From: Pseudomonas piscis
GTDB taxonomy: Bacteria > Pseudomonadota > Gammaproteobacteria > Pseudomonadales > Pseudomonadaceae
Assembly (NCBI RefSeq): GCF_009380155.1
Contig: NZ_WHUV01000005.1
Span: forward strand, 496,001-560,000
Length of the DNA: 64,000 nucleotides
Direction of reading: 5' to 3'
Shown here piece after piece: positions 16,239 through 23,710 of the stretch. The translations under genes were made by a program, and so were the position numbers. The notes beneath the pieces are model-generated. The model was not told the origin of the DNA. It did not search any database and worked only from the letters and a program-made list of their open reading frames with translations. The stretch's first letter is position 1, and each line of letters opens with the position of its first letter.

Positions 16239-17134
16239 GTCGCCCGGCCTTCACGGACGCTGCGCAAGCGCAGGCTCCAGCCAAGATTGAGCCCGGCGGC
16301 GGCCAGCAGGATGGCCGCGCCACCCAGGACCTGCAGCCAACCCAGGCGATGGCCGAAGACCAGCCAGTCCACCAGCACCGCCACCAGCGGATAGATGAAC
16401 GACAGGGCCCCCACCAGCACCGTGGACAGCCGCTGGATGGCGCCATAGAGCAAGGTCGACATCAAGCCGGTGTGGATCACGCCGATGGTCACCAGGTAGA
16501 ACCAGGCCTCGCCGGCGGGCGCTGGCAGCGAAGCCAAGGCGAAAGGCGCGCTGAGCAGCATGCCGAGCAGCATCTGCAGCAGCACGATCAACGGCGCCGG
16601 GACTTCGCGCAGATGCTTGGTGGTAGCCGCGGCGATGGCATAGAAGAAGGCCGCGCCCAGGGCCAGGAGGATTCCAAGCAGATAGTCGCCGCCGACCATT
16701 CCCGAGGCAGGCCGGGCACCGACGATGAACAGCATTCCGGCGAAGGCCAGGGCCAGCCAGCCGAGCTTGCCCGGCGTCAGGCGCTCACCGAACAGCAATG
16801 CCCCAAGGCCCACCAGCATGAACGGCTGGGTGTTGTAGACCACGGTGGCCACGGCGATCGACGCCTGGCTGTAGGCGCTGAACAACAACACCCAGTTGAG
16901 CATCAGCGCGCAACCACCCAGGGCGATCAGCGCCACCTGGCGCCCGCTCAAGCGCAAGCCTCGCAACAGGCCCAGGCCGGCGCAAGCCAGCAACATCGCC
17001 AGGGCCCCGAACACACAGCGCCAGAACACCACGACCCAGGGCGCCTGTCCCGAGCCCACCACCAGCCAGCCCACGGTGCCGGAGATGGCCATGGCCGCGA
17101 GCATTTCCAGGGTTCCGCGAGTCTTGGTCTGCAT
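16229..17134 (-). CDS. EamA/DMT-family transporter
   Basis: A 301-residue inner-membrane protein with ten hydrophobic segments in two EamA repeats (about 8-140 and 155-290). Typical motifs are FWRCVFGALAMLL, VVYNTQPFMLVGLGALLFGE and TLLYGAIQRLSTVLVGALSF. It is likely a metabolite or amino-acid exporter of the RhtA/YdcZ-like class, substrate unknown. ATG 17134 has AGGAAG upstream; the longer open frame would run through the divergent promoter region. It is divergent from an XRE-cupin regulator, its probable controller. Confidence 0.85.
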   Translation of the reverse strand: MQTKTRGTLEMLAAMAISGTVGWLVVGSGQAPWVVVFWRCVFGALAMLLACAGLGLLRGLRLSGRQVALIALGGCALMLNWVLLFSAYSQASIAVATVVYNTQPFMLVGLGALLFGERLTPGKLGWLALAFAGMLFIVGARPASGMVGGDYLLGILLALGAAFFYAIAAATTKHLREVPAPLIVLLQMLLGMLLSAPFALASLPAPAGEAWFYLVTIGVIHTGLMSTLLYGAIQRLSTVLVGALSFIYPLVAVLVDWLVFGHRLGWLQVLGGAAILLAAAGLNLGWSLRLRSVREGRATWG

Positions 17135-17210
17135 CCTGTGCTTCCTGTTGGCAGGCGCCCGGGCGCGACCCGGTATGAGAAACTCCGGGGCACGGCGAGC
17201 AATAGTCATT

Positions 17211-17308
17211 AAAACGAACGATAGATCGACATAATGAACAGAGCGAATTATGCCCGTCAAGCACTTCAAGGATGATTTAATAGACGATATGAACGATAAA
17301 ACGAACGA
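17211..17308. promoter_or_regulatory. Direct repeat AAAACGAACGA in the divergent promoter region
   Basis: AAAACGAACGA occurs at 17211-17221 and again at 17298-17308, with related GAACGA/GAACGG units nearby, around the start of the XRE-cupin gene. Repeated short elements here are candidate binding sites for that regulator. Confidence 0.4.
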
Positions 17309-17864
17309 AATGAACGGACTGTCCCCCATCGGCCTGCTGGCCCACGCCATCAAGCGCGAGCGCCTGAACGCCGGGTTGTCGGTCTCGGAATTGGCCAAGC
17401 GGGCCGGGGTGGCGAAGTCCACCCTGTCGCAACTGGAAGGCGGGGTGGGCAATCCCGGCATCGAGACACTGTGGGCCCTGGCCATGGCCATGGGCCTGCA
17501 AGTCACCAAGTTCCTGGAGCAGCCCGCCCCGCAACTGAAGGTGATCCGCGCGCACGAAGGCATGACCGTGCACGCCGAAGATGCGCCCTATGCCGCCACG
17601 CTGCTGGACAACTGCCCGCCCGGAGCGCAGCGCAACCTGTACCGGGTGCTCGCCCAGCCCGGCCGGCCTCGACAGTCCAGCGCCCATCCACCGGGCACGG
17701 TGGAACATGTCTTGCTGTGCCGCGGACGAGCGCTGGCCGGGCCGCTGGAACAGCCGCTGAGCCTGGAGCCCGGCGACTACATCAAGTACAGCGCCAGTAC
17801 CCCGCATCTGTTCGAAGCGCTGGAACCGGACACCCTGGCCCTGGTCGTGATGGAACATCCCTGA
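17289..17864 (+). CDS. XRE-family regulator with C-terminal cupin domain
   Basis: About 191 residues from the ATG at 17289. An in-frame ATG at 17250 and another at 17310 are also possible, as none has a strong ribosome site. The HTH is IKRERLNAGLSVSELAKRAG with VAKSTLSQLEGGVGNPGIET. A cupin barrel follows, with LLCRGRALAGPLEQ and LEPGDYIKYSASTPHLFEAL. Regulators of this class often control an adjacent exporter or amino-acid gene; here the divergent EamA transporter is the candidate. Confidence 0.85.
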   Translation: MNDKTNEMNGLSPIGLLAHAIKRERLNAGLSVSELAKRAGVAKSTLSQLEGGVGNPGIETLWALAMAMGLQVTKFLEQPAPQLKVIRAHEGMTVHAEDAPYAATLLDNCPPGAQRNLYRVLAQPGRPRQSSAHPPGTVEHVLLCRGRALAGPLEQPLSLEPGDYIKYSASTPHLFEALEPDTLALVVMEHP

Positions 17865-17881
17865 TCAGCGCAACGCGCTTG

Positions 17882-17909
17882 GACGGCACAGGTATTTATC
17901 TGTGCCGTC
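17882..17909. terminator. Strong stem-loop after the XRE-cupin gene
   Basis: Perfect 10-bp inverted repeat GACGGCACAG/CTGTGCCGTC with loop GTATTTAT, 17 bases after the stop. There is no T-tract, so it may act as a processing or stability hairpin rather than a classical terminator. Confidence 0.55.
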
Positions 17910-17951
17910 GAGTCTGGAATCATGCCCCTCTCCCTACAGGATCGAGCCCCG

Positions 17952-18398
17952 ATGCCATTTCTACCGCGCCTGGCCACCACCCTGCTCGGGGTGCTGCTGG
18001 GCAGCCTGGCCGCCCACGCCGCCCAGGCTCCCGAACCGCATATCTACTACAGCCTGGTGCCCGGGCATTACCTGTTCATCGGCAAGGAGCCCGACGGCGG
18101 CCCGACATATTCCGGCACGGCGGTGATCCGCTTCGAAAACCAGGCCCTGACCCTGATCAAGACTCTCAATGGCCAGACCACCACGGCCATCGGCAAGGTG
18201 GAGCGGGCGGTGATGGGCGAGGCCGAAGTGTTGCGCTTCAGCTGGCCGGGGCACAGTTCCACCTGCCTGGTGCGCGGTGACCTGGACAACTACTCGCGCC
18301 TGACCTGCTACTGGATCAAGGCCGGGATCGAGCACCTGGAGCCTGGCCTGGAAGCCTACTTCCCGACAGAAACCTGGCCCGGCCACCAGCACGAGTGA
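17952..18398 (+). CDS. Secreted hypothetical protein
   Basis: 148 residues. MPFLPRLATTLLGVLLGSLAAHA is a clear signal peptide, so the mature ~125 residues are exported. The mature part contains a Gly/Asp-rich start (HYLFIGKEPDGGPTYSG) and two Cys (STCLVRG, RLTCYW) spaced to form a disulfide. The protein looks beta-rich. AGGATCG precedes the chosen ATG; an in-frame ATG at 17922 would give a ten-residue N-terminal extension before the signal peptide. No family is recognised and the next gene is convergent. Confidence 0.6.
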   Translation: MPFLPRLATTLLGVLLGSLAAHAAQAPEPHIYYSLVPGHYLFIGKEPDGGPTYSGTAVIRFENQALTLIKTLNGQTTTAIGKVERAVMGEAEVLRFSWPGHSSTCLVRGDLDNYSRLTCYWIKAGIEHLEPGLEAYFPTETWPGHQHE

Positions 18399-18407
18399 TG
18401 CCCGCCC

Positions 18408-18824
18408 CTACCAGTTGTGCTGGTTGTTGCGTGACGGGGTGAGCAGGCGCTGGGCCAGGTGCGCCGCCGCCAATGGCGATGCGCTGTGCAACAGCGGATA
18501 CCCCCAGAACTTCTCGTAATTGCCGGCAAAGGCCTCGACCCCGGCCTGGGCCTCGGGCTCCGGGGCGACCACGATCATCGCCTTGATCCAACGCCGCAGC
18601 GCCGCCTTGTGGCGCTTCATCCACAACGATCCCTGCTTGAGCAAGGCCAGGCTCTGCTCGCTGGCGCGCTCTTGCGGATCTGGCATGCCCTCGCTCAACA
18701 AGACGAAGGCATGGCCGCGCTCCATGAGTTGCTCGAGTTGCTGGAAGGGGTCGATTTCAAGGCCCGGACCGGGGGCGGCGTGACGCATCCAGACCAGGGG
18801 AAAATGCTGGTGATCGAAGTACAT
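18408..18824 (-). CDS. Hypothetical cytoplasmic protein, STAS/SpoIIAA-like in appearance
   Basis: 138 residues from ATG 18824, with GAGGT six bases upstream; longer in-frame starts lie at 18836 and 18926. It begins MYFDHQHFPLVWMRHAAPGP. It has a central helix-rich LLSEGMPDPQERASEQSLAL and later LWMKRHKAALRRWIKAMIVV. The order of a short strand, an effector-like loop and a long basic helix recalls small proteins of unknown function common in pseudomonads. I cannot assign a function, and no operon partner is present. Confidence 0.55.
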   Translation of the reverse strand: MYFDHQHFPLVWMRHAAPGPGLEIDPFQQLEQLMERGHAFVLLSEGMPDPQERASEQSLALLKQGSLWMKRHKAALRRWIKAMIVVAPEPEAQAGVEAFAGNYEKFWGYPLLHSASPLAAAHLAQRLLTPSRNNQHNW

Positions 18825-18953
18825 GGGACACCTCATGATGGCTTTCAAACAAGAATGCTTATCATCTTCGAGAGGCAATCTGTCCGCATCAGTCAATATC
18901 GACAAGTTATTGATCAATCCAGCCAAAGATCACCACCAGGCCGCCGCGTCGTG

Positions 18954-19047
18954 TAGCCGCTGCCGCAGGCTGCGCACGGGCGCGTAGCACCGGTAAATCC
19001 CGGGTGTCCGATTGGGCGGGCGCCGCCTCGCAGGCTCGGCGGCTACA
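18954..19047. repeat. REP-type inverted pair
   Basis: TAGCCGCTGCCGCAGGCTGC from 18954 is inverted against GCAGGCTCGGCGGCTACA ending 19047. It lies between a gene start and the end of an AraC gene. The right arm is slightly degenerate (GGCGGCTA instead of GCAGCGGCTA). Confidence 0.7.
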
Positions 19048-19067
19048 GGAATAGGTGTGAAGCGAAA

Positions 19068-19877
19068 TTACAGGTCGCTGTCCAGGACCTGGCGGCGCTC
19101 GGCGAAAAAACGCCCGGGCGGCTGGCCCACGGCCTTCTTGAACATGCGAATGAAGGCACTGGCGCTGTCATAACCCAGGGTCAGCGCCACCCGCTCCACC
19201 GAATCGCCGCGTCCCAGTTGCTTGAGCCCCAGCAGGATATGCAGCTGGCGCTGCCAGCGCCCGAAACTCAGGCCGGTTTCGGCCAGGATCAAGCGGCTCA
19301 GGCTGCGCTCGCTGAGACCGATCAGCTCGCCCCACTGCTCCAGGCTCAGGCGCTGCTGCGGCTGTTCGAGAATCTGCTGGGCCAGGCGGCGCAGTTGCCC
19401 ATGCCGGGGCATGGGCAGGTGGATCTGCTCCCGTGGGGCAACGGCCAGCTCGTCCAGGGCCACCGCCATCAATCGCCCCTGGGCGCCATCCAGGTCGTAG
19501 AGCTGCGGCAACTGCGCACAACGGCGCAACAGCTCCTGCAACAAGGGTGAGACCGCCAGGGTACAGCAGGCAGCGGGCAGGTCCCGAGCCTGCTCCGGCT
19601 CGACGAACAGGCAGTAACCCTGGGCATGCTCCAGCCCCTGGACCCGGTGCGCGACCGCGCTGGGAATCCATACGGCGCATTGCGGCGGCGCCAACCACAG
19701 GCCCTCGGCGCTTTCGCAACTGAGCACCCCGGCCAGGGGGAACAACAACTGCGCCTTGCGGTGGCTATGCCAGGGTCGCTCCCAGCGCTCCTCCTGGGCC
19801 GAGATGCGCAAGGCGCAAACCGGACGCGGGATGGCGTCCGGGTCCTGAAGCTCATCCTGCTGGTCGAATTCGAGCAT
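19068..19877 (-). CDS. AraC-family transcriptional regulator with cupin N-domain
   Basis: 269 residues. The N-terminal cupin-like sensor (~20-100) includes RPWHSHRKAQLLFPLAGVLS and WIPSAVAHRV. The C-terminal double HTH includes LSLEQWGELIGLSERSLSRL, GLSFGRWQRQLHILLGLKQL and LGYDSASAFIRMFKKAVGQP. The arrangement matches the NimR/YdeC-like group that often controls a neighbouring exporter. No target gene is adjacent. The ATG at 19877 has AGGGAG five bases upstream; an upstream in-frame ATG at 19934 is less likely. Confidence 0.87.
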   Translation of the reverse strand: MLEFDQQDELQDPDAIPRPVCALRISAQEERWERPWHSHRKAQLLFPLAGVLSCESAEGLWLAPPQCAVWIPSAVAHRVQGLEHAQGYCLFVEPEQARDLPAACCTLAVSPLLQELLRRCAQLPQLYDLDGAQGRLMAVALDELAVAPREQIHLPMPRHGQLRRLAQQILEQPQQRLSLEQWGELIGLSERSLSRLILAETGLSFGRWQRQLHILLGLKQLGRGDSVERVALTLGYDSASAFIRMFKKAVGQPPGRFFAERRQVLDSDL

Positions 19878-19994
19878 CTCGCTCCCTGCAACGGTTGCAT
19901 CGGTTGCCCGCCGCCCCTGTGGGCTGCATGGCAAGGCCGGCCATTGTGCCGGGGGGCCAGCCCTTAGCCAACCACGGCGCGGCCCGAGGCGGGG

Positions 19995-20111
19995 CTAGCG
20001 GTAGTAGCCATAGCGGTAGCAACAATGATGATAGTGCCCGGGGTACACCACGCAGCCGCCCAGGGACAGCAGGGTGGCCATGACCAACAGCAGTGCGATA
20101 CGACGCGACAT
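19995..20111 (-). CDS. Tiny His/Tyr/Cys-rich lipoprotein
   Basis: 38 residues. A strong ribosome site GAGGA lies seven bases before ATG 20111. MSRRIALLLVMATLLSLGGC is a lipoprotein signal with lipobox L-G-G-C, leaving a mature peptide of about 19 residues rich in His, Cys and Tyr (CVVYPGHYHHCCYRYGYYR). It is divergent from the W-x-x-G-H-W repeat protein gene and is related in style to the lipoprotein at 22283-22495. It may bind metal, though this is inference. Confidence 0.6.
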   Translation of the reverse strand: MSRRIALLLVMATLLSLGGCVVYPGHYHHCCYRYGYYR

Positions 20112-20350
20112 GATCGATTCCTCGTGGGTTGCTCGGTATTGCCGGAGGATGTGCCCCGGATACCCCTTGAACGTCCCGGCCGCGGCCTTTCCGTCGCCCT
20201 GGCGAGAAACTTTCTCGCCGTTGCCAGGCTGAATCCGGGTTGAACCATCCGCCAAAAAATATTTCATCGCGCCGCGACGGATTGCGCCGCCATCTATCGT
20301 TGAACCCATCAGCTGCGTTCATCAGCCAACGCAGGTCTGAAGGAGTCATC

Positions 20351-20650
20351 ATGAAGCTCGCCCGTTTCCTGCTGCTGGTCCCCCTGGCGTTCAGCGCCCT
20401 GGCCAGCAGTCCCTCGTTCGCCCAGACCGTGATCATCCAGCAAGCCCCGCCCCCCCTGCGCTACGAAGCAGCCCCGGGGGCCCGCCCTGGCTACGCCTGG
20501 GATCGCGGCCATTGGCGCTGGCATGGGCGTGGCTACGCCTGGGTGCCGGGCCACTGGCAGCCGGTGATGCGCCGTGGCCAGTGGGTCCCCGGGCATTGGC
20601 AGGCCCGAGGGCCGAACTGGTACTGGATCGAAGGCCACTGGGTCCGCTGA
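20351..20650 (+). CDS. Exported W-x-x-G-H-W repeat protein (YXWGXW family)
   Basis: 99 residues. A signal peptide ends near SPSFAQ. The mature part has four W-x-x-G-H-W units (WDRGHW, WVPGHW, WVPGHW, WIEGHW) separated by short Arg/Gly linkers, the hallmark of the YXWGXW repeat family of envelope proteins. AGGAG lies five bases upstream of the ATG. It stands 47 bases before an ECF sigma-factor gene and may be its first operon partner or target. The family is found in stress-linked loci, but its biochemical role is unknown. Confidence 0.8.
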   Translation: MKLARFLLLVPLAFSALASSPSFAQTVIIQQAPPPLRYEAAPGARPGYAWDRGHWRWHGRGYAWVPGHWQPVMRRGQWVPGHWQARGPNWYWIEGHWVR

Positions 20651-20697
20651 GCTGTCGTCACAGGAACTGCCCCGCCACCGGACCGAGAACCGCCCAT

Positions 20698-21279
20698 TTG
20701 AACGATACCGACCCGGACCTGGAACTGCTGGCCCGCATCGGCAACAACGAAGCCCAGGCCGTGAAAGAAATGGTCACCCGCAAGCTGCCGCGCCTGCTGG
20801 CCCTGGCCGGCCGCCTGCTGGGAGATGCCGACGAAGCCCGGGACATCGCCCAGGAGAGTTTCCTGCGGATCTGGAAACAGGCGGCCAGTTGGCGCAACGA
20901 GCAAGCGCGCTTCGATACCTGGCTGCACCGGGTCGCGCTGAACCTGTGCTACGACCGCCTGCGCCGGCGCAAGGAACACTTGAGCATCGATGCCGAACAG
21001 GCCGTCGAGCTCGCCGATGACGCGCCACTGCCCCTCGCCCAGCTGGAAGCCGAGGCCGAGGACCGACGCATGGCCTGGGCCCTGCAGCAGCTACCGGAAC
21101 GCCAGCGTGAGGCGATCGTCCTGCAGTACTACCAGGAGCTGTCCAACATCGAGGCCGCGGCGCTGATGCACATCAGCGTCGAGGCCCTGGAAAGCCTGCT
21201 GTCGCGGGCCCGGCGCAATTTGCGCAGCCACCTCGCCGAGCCCCCCGGCGCGGACCTCTCAGGAAGGAGAACACCATGA
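20698..21279 (+). CDS. ECF sigma factor
   Basis: 193 residues from a TTG start (NDTDPDLELLARIG); ATG 20770 would cut into region 2. Region 2 is LLGDADEARDIAQESFLRIW and TWLHRVALNLCYDRLRRRKE; region 4 is LQQLPERQREAIVLQYYQEL with NIEAAALMHISVEALESLLS. The stop overlaps the next gene's start (ATGA), and that gene encodes a membrane protein placed like an anti-sigma factor. It probably drives an envelope-stress set including the flanking small exported proteins. The inducing signal is unknown. Confidence 0.85.
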   Translation: MNDTDPDLELLARIGNNEAQAVKEMVTRKLPRLLALAGRLLGDADEARDIAQESFLRIWKQAASWRNEQARFDTWLHRVALNLCYDRLRRRKEHLSIDAEQAVELADDAPLPLAQLEAEAEDRRMAWALQQLPERQREAIVLQYYQELSNIEAAALMHISVEALESLLSRARRNLRSHLAEPPGADLSGRRTP

Positions 21280-21713
21280 CCCCCGAACGTTTTGTGCAGC
21301 TGGCCGACGCCTATGGAGCCGACCTGGGTCGCTGGCCCGCCGGCGAGCGTGAGGCAGCCCGCGAAGTACTGGACTCGGGCCACCCGCAGGCCTTCGCGGC
21401 CCTGCAGCAGGCGGACTGGCTCGACCGCCGCCTCGACCGCCATCCGGTGCCCAAGCCGAGCCCGGAGCTGGTCCGGCGCATCATCGCCAGCGCGGCGCCC
21501 TACCAGCGTCGCGCCTCGTTCTGGGGGCGTCATCACACCTGGCTGGCGTCCCTGGGATGGGCCGGAGTGGGCCTGAGCGGGATAGCCGCAGGCATGCTCG
21601 CCGTGGCCCTGAGCCTGCCGCTGCCGCATTCCAGCGAAGCCCTGCCCAGCGTCTTCGACCAGAGCGACGCGGAATTCGTCCTGAGCATCAATACCGAGGA
21701 GGCCGAGCAGTGA
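21276..21713 (+). CDS. Probable anti-sigma factor, single-pass membrane protein
   Basis: 145 residues. The cytoplasmic half (1-~88) is helical and includes ADAYGADLGRWPAGEREAA. One TM segment lies around 92-112 (ASLGWAGVGLSGIAAGMLAV) and a short periplasmic tail follows. It has no H-x3-C-x2-C zinc anti-sigma motif. Assignment rests on four-base overlap with the ECF sigma gene, size and topology. It is also coupled to the next gene (GTGA overlap). Confidence 0.7.
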   Translation: MTPERFVQLADAYGADLGRWPAGEREAAREVLDSGHPQAFAALQQADWLDRRLDRHPVPKPSPELVRRIIASAAPYQRRASFWGRHHTWLASLGWAGVGLSGIAAGMLAVALSLPLPHSSEALPSVFDQSDAEFVLSINTEEAEQ

Positions 21714-22189
21714 ACCTGTCCCCACGTCCCTGGAAAACCTTCCTGGTGCTGTCGCTGCTGCTCAACGTGTTCCTGATCGGCGGTGTGGCCGGCGGGCTCT
21801 ACCAGTGGTTGGGCCAGCCCCGGCCGGTGCAAGCCCTGGCCGTCCCCCAGCACGGCCTGCGCCAGGCCATGGCGCAACTGCCGCAGGAACGCCGGCGAGA
21901 ATTGCGCCAGCTGTTGCGCCAAACCCGCAACGACAGCCAGCCACTGCTGCTGGCCGGGCGCGAGGCACGCCAGGCGGTGGTCCGCGAACTGCAGGCCGAG
22001 CCGCTGGACCGCAACGCCCTGGACGCCGAACTGGGCAGGTCGCGGGACGCCGACATGGCCTTGCGGGCTCGGGTCGACGAAGCCCTCGCGCAATTTGCCG
22101 GCAGCCTGTCGCTCCAGGAACGCCAGCACCTGGTGGAATCGATGCACCTGCGGGGGCCTGGGAAAAACCGCGCGGCACTGGGCAACTGA
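21710..22189 (+). CDS. Periplasmic heavy-metal-resistance/CpxP-like sensor protein
   Basis: 159 residues from a GTG start overlapping the preceding stop. An N-terminal membrane anchor or uncleaved signal (LVLSLLLNVFLIGGVAGGLY) precedes a helical periplasmic domain rich in Arg, Gln and Leu (QAMAQLPQERRRELRQLLRQ) and ending LSLQERQHLVESMHLRG. This matches the Spy/CpxP/CnrX-like heavy-metal-resistance group. As the third gene of a sigma/anti-sigma operon it is a plausible periplasmic sensor controlling the anti-sigma factor. Confidence 0.72.
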   Translation: MNLSPRPWKTFLVLSLLLNVFLIGGVAGGLYQWLGQPRPVQALAVPQHGLRQAMAQLPQERRRELRQLLRQTRNDSQPLLLAGREARQAVVRELQAEPLDRNALDAELGRSRDADMALRARVDEALAQFAGSLSLQERQHLVESMHLRGPGKNRAALGN

Positions 22190-22282
22190 ACCACCAGCGA
22201 CGGATTTCCTGCTGCCCCACGTTCAATCAGCAACGGCCCATCAATGTGGCGGGCCGGCTATTCATATTCAGGAAACCTGACC

Positions 22283-22495
22283 ATGTATCGCGTCCTGCAA
22301 AGCCTTCTGATCGCCACCCTGCTCGGCACCACCCTGGCCGGTTGTGTCGTTGCCCCGGCGCACCCGCGTCGGCCACCCCCGCCGATCGTCGAAGTGGTAC
22401 CGGTGGCGCCAGCACCGGGCTACCACTGGGTCGCCGGGCATTACCGCTGGCGCGCTGACCAATGGGTCTGGGTACCCGGTCATTGGCGCTACTGA
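22283..22495 (+). CDS. Small W-V-P-G-H-W lipoprotein
   Basis: 70 residues. MYRVLQSLLIATLLGTTLAGC is a lipoprotein signal with lipobox L-A-G-C. The mature part has a Pro-rich linker (RRPPPPIVEVVPVAPAPGY) and two repeats, HWVAGHYRW and VWVPGHWRY. AGGAAAC lies upstream of the ATG at 22283. It is the second protein of this repeat family within 2 kb, bracketing the sigma/anti-sigma operon. Confidence 0.78.
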   Translation: MYRVLQSLLIATLLGTTLAGCVVAPAHPRRPPPPIVEVVPVAPAPGYHWVAGHYRWRADQWVWVPGHWRY

Positions 22496-22563
22496 ACGAT
22501 GGGACAGTGCTTGGGCTAGCGACAGCAGCGACCGCAAGTACAAGGTGGCCTGGTCGATCGCTG

Positions 22564-22610
22564 AAGGCCCCGCGGGCCTTGGCCCAGCCTCGCAGGCTCG
22601 GCAGCGGCTA
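22564..22610. repeat. GC hairpin plus solo REP at the end of ampR
   Basis: AAGGCCC-CGC-GGGCCTT (22564-22580) forms a 7-bp hairpin. It is followed by GCCTCGCAGGCTCGGCAGCG and GCTA (to 22610), a REP right-end. The final CTA is the reverse complement of the ampR TAG stop, so this gene ends inside the repeat. Confidence 0.65.
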
Positions 22611-23483
22611 GGGGGCAGCCTGCTCCAGCAACCAGCCCTTGAAGATGCTCATGGCCGCGGTTTCCGTGCGGGATTGCAGGCGGGTCAGCCAGTAGCTGCC
22701 GGTGACGATGCCCACCGCAAAGGGTTGCTCTATCGCGCCGCTGGCCAGTTGTCGCTCGAACATCATCGGCGGCGCCAGGGCCACGCCCAAGCCTTGCAGG
22801 GCCGCTTCGAGCATGCCCAGGGACGAATCGAAGACGATGCTTTGCGGCAACAGCGTATTGCTCCCGAGGCCCGCGGCCTCGAACCACTGCGGCCATTCAT
22901 CGGTGCGATAGGAACGCAGCAGGGTCTGGCCCAGCAAGTCCGCCGGGGCCTGCAACTGGCGGGCGATCTCCGGCACGCACAACACCGACAGCGGCGCTTG
23001 CATCAACTGCAACGCCTCGGTGCCGTGCCAGGCCCCGCTGCCGAAGCGGATGGCATAGTCCAGGCCCTCGGCGGCCACGTCCACCCGGTTGTTGTTGGTG
23101 CTCAGGCGTAGATCGATATAGGGAAAGCGCGCCTGGAAATCCCCCAGACGTGGCAACAACCAGCCCACGGCGAAGGTGCCCACCGCCCCCACCGTCAGCA
23201 CCTCGCGATAGTGGCCGCCATCGAAGCGCCCCAGGGTCTGGGCGATGCGGTCGAAGCATTCGCGCAGCACCGGCAGCAGCGTCTCGCCCTCGCTGGTGAG
23301 CATCAGCCCCCGGGGCAGGCGCTTGAACAGGGTGACGTTGAGCTGGGCCTCCAGGCTCTTGACCTGGTGGCTGACGGCAGCCTGGGTCACGCACAGTTCG
23401 ATGGCCGCGCGGGTGAAGCTCAAGTGACGCGCGGAAGCCTCGAAGGCGCGCAGGGCATTGAGGGGTAGATGAGGTCTGAGCAT
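22608..23483 (-). CDS. ampR: LysR-type regulator of AmpC beta-lactamase
   Basis: A 291-residue LTTR nearly matching P. aeruginosa AmpR in memory: RPHLPLNALRAFEASARHLS, TRAAIELCVTQAAVSHQVKS, LFKRLPRGLMLTSEGE, HYREVLTVGAVGTFAVGWLL and RLSTNNNRVDVAAEGLDYAI. AmpR senses peptidoglycan-recycling muropeptides: UDP-MurNAc-pentapeptide keeps it repressing, and anhydro-muropeptides make it activate ampC. It is divergent from ampC with a LysR-type operator right at its start codon. The stop codon comes from an adjoining REP sequence. Confidence 0.93.
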   Translation of the reverse strand: MLRPHLPLNALRAFEASARHLSFTRAAIELCVTQAAVSHQVKSLEAQLNVTLFKRLPRGLMLTSEGETLLPVLRECFDRIAQTLGRFDGGHYREVLTVGAVGTFAVGWLLPRLGDFQARFPYIDLRLSTNNNRVDVAAEGLDYAIRFGSGAWHGTEALQLMQAPLSVLCVPEIARQLQAPADLLGQTLLRSYRTDEWPQWFEAAGLGSNTLLPQSIVFDSSLGMLEAALQGLGVALAPPMMFERQLASGAIEQPFAVGIVTGSYWLTRLQSRTETAAMSIFKGWLLEQAAP

Positions 23484-23506
23484 ATTAGAGCCTTAGTTTT
23501 TCTAAT
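23484..23506. promoter_or_regulatory. LysR-type operator (probable AmpR site)
   Basis: ATTAGA-N11-TCTAAT is a perfect 6-bp inverted repeat with the T-N11-A geometry of LysR sites, immediately upstream of the ampR ATG and about 200 bases from ampC. The rest of the 227-base ampR-ampC gap shows no gene. Confidence 0.65.
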
Positions 23507-23710
23507 GGCTAGCGCGAGATATCGTCGTTTGTCGATCCTACGCAGACTGCCTAAATTTGGCGTCGCTCGTGCGACCTGCACGCTGTCCTTCCCTGCCAGG
23601 AAAGATCCACGGGCCTTGCGCAGCGGAGCGTTCAAACCGCTCACGCAAACCGCAGAGCCGCTTGGAAGCCTGCGGCCAACACCACTAAAAAACATGGAAA
23701 ACCAATAATC

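Noticed and set aside
23469..23708. A 79-codon frame between ampR and ampC
   Set aside because: It spans the divergent promoter, is Arg/Pro-rich and has no ribosome site; it is more likely non-coding.
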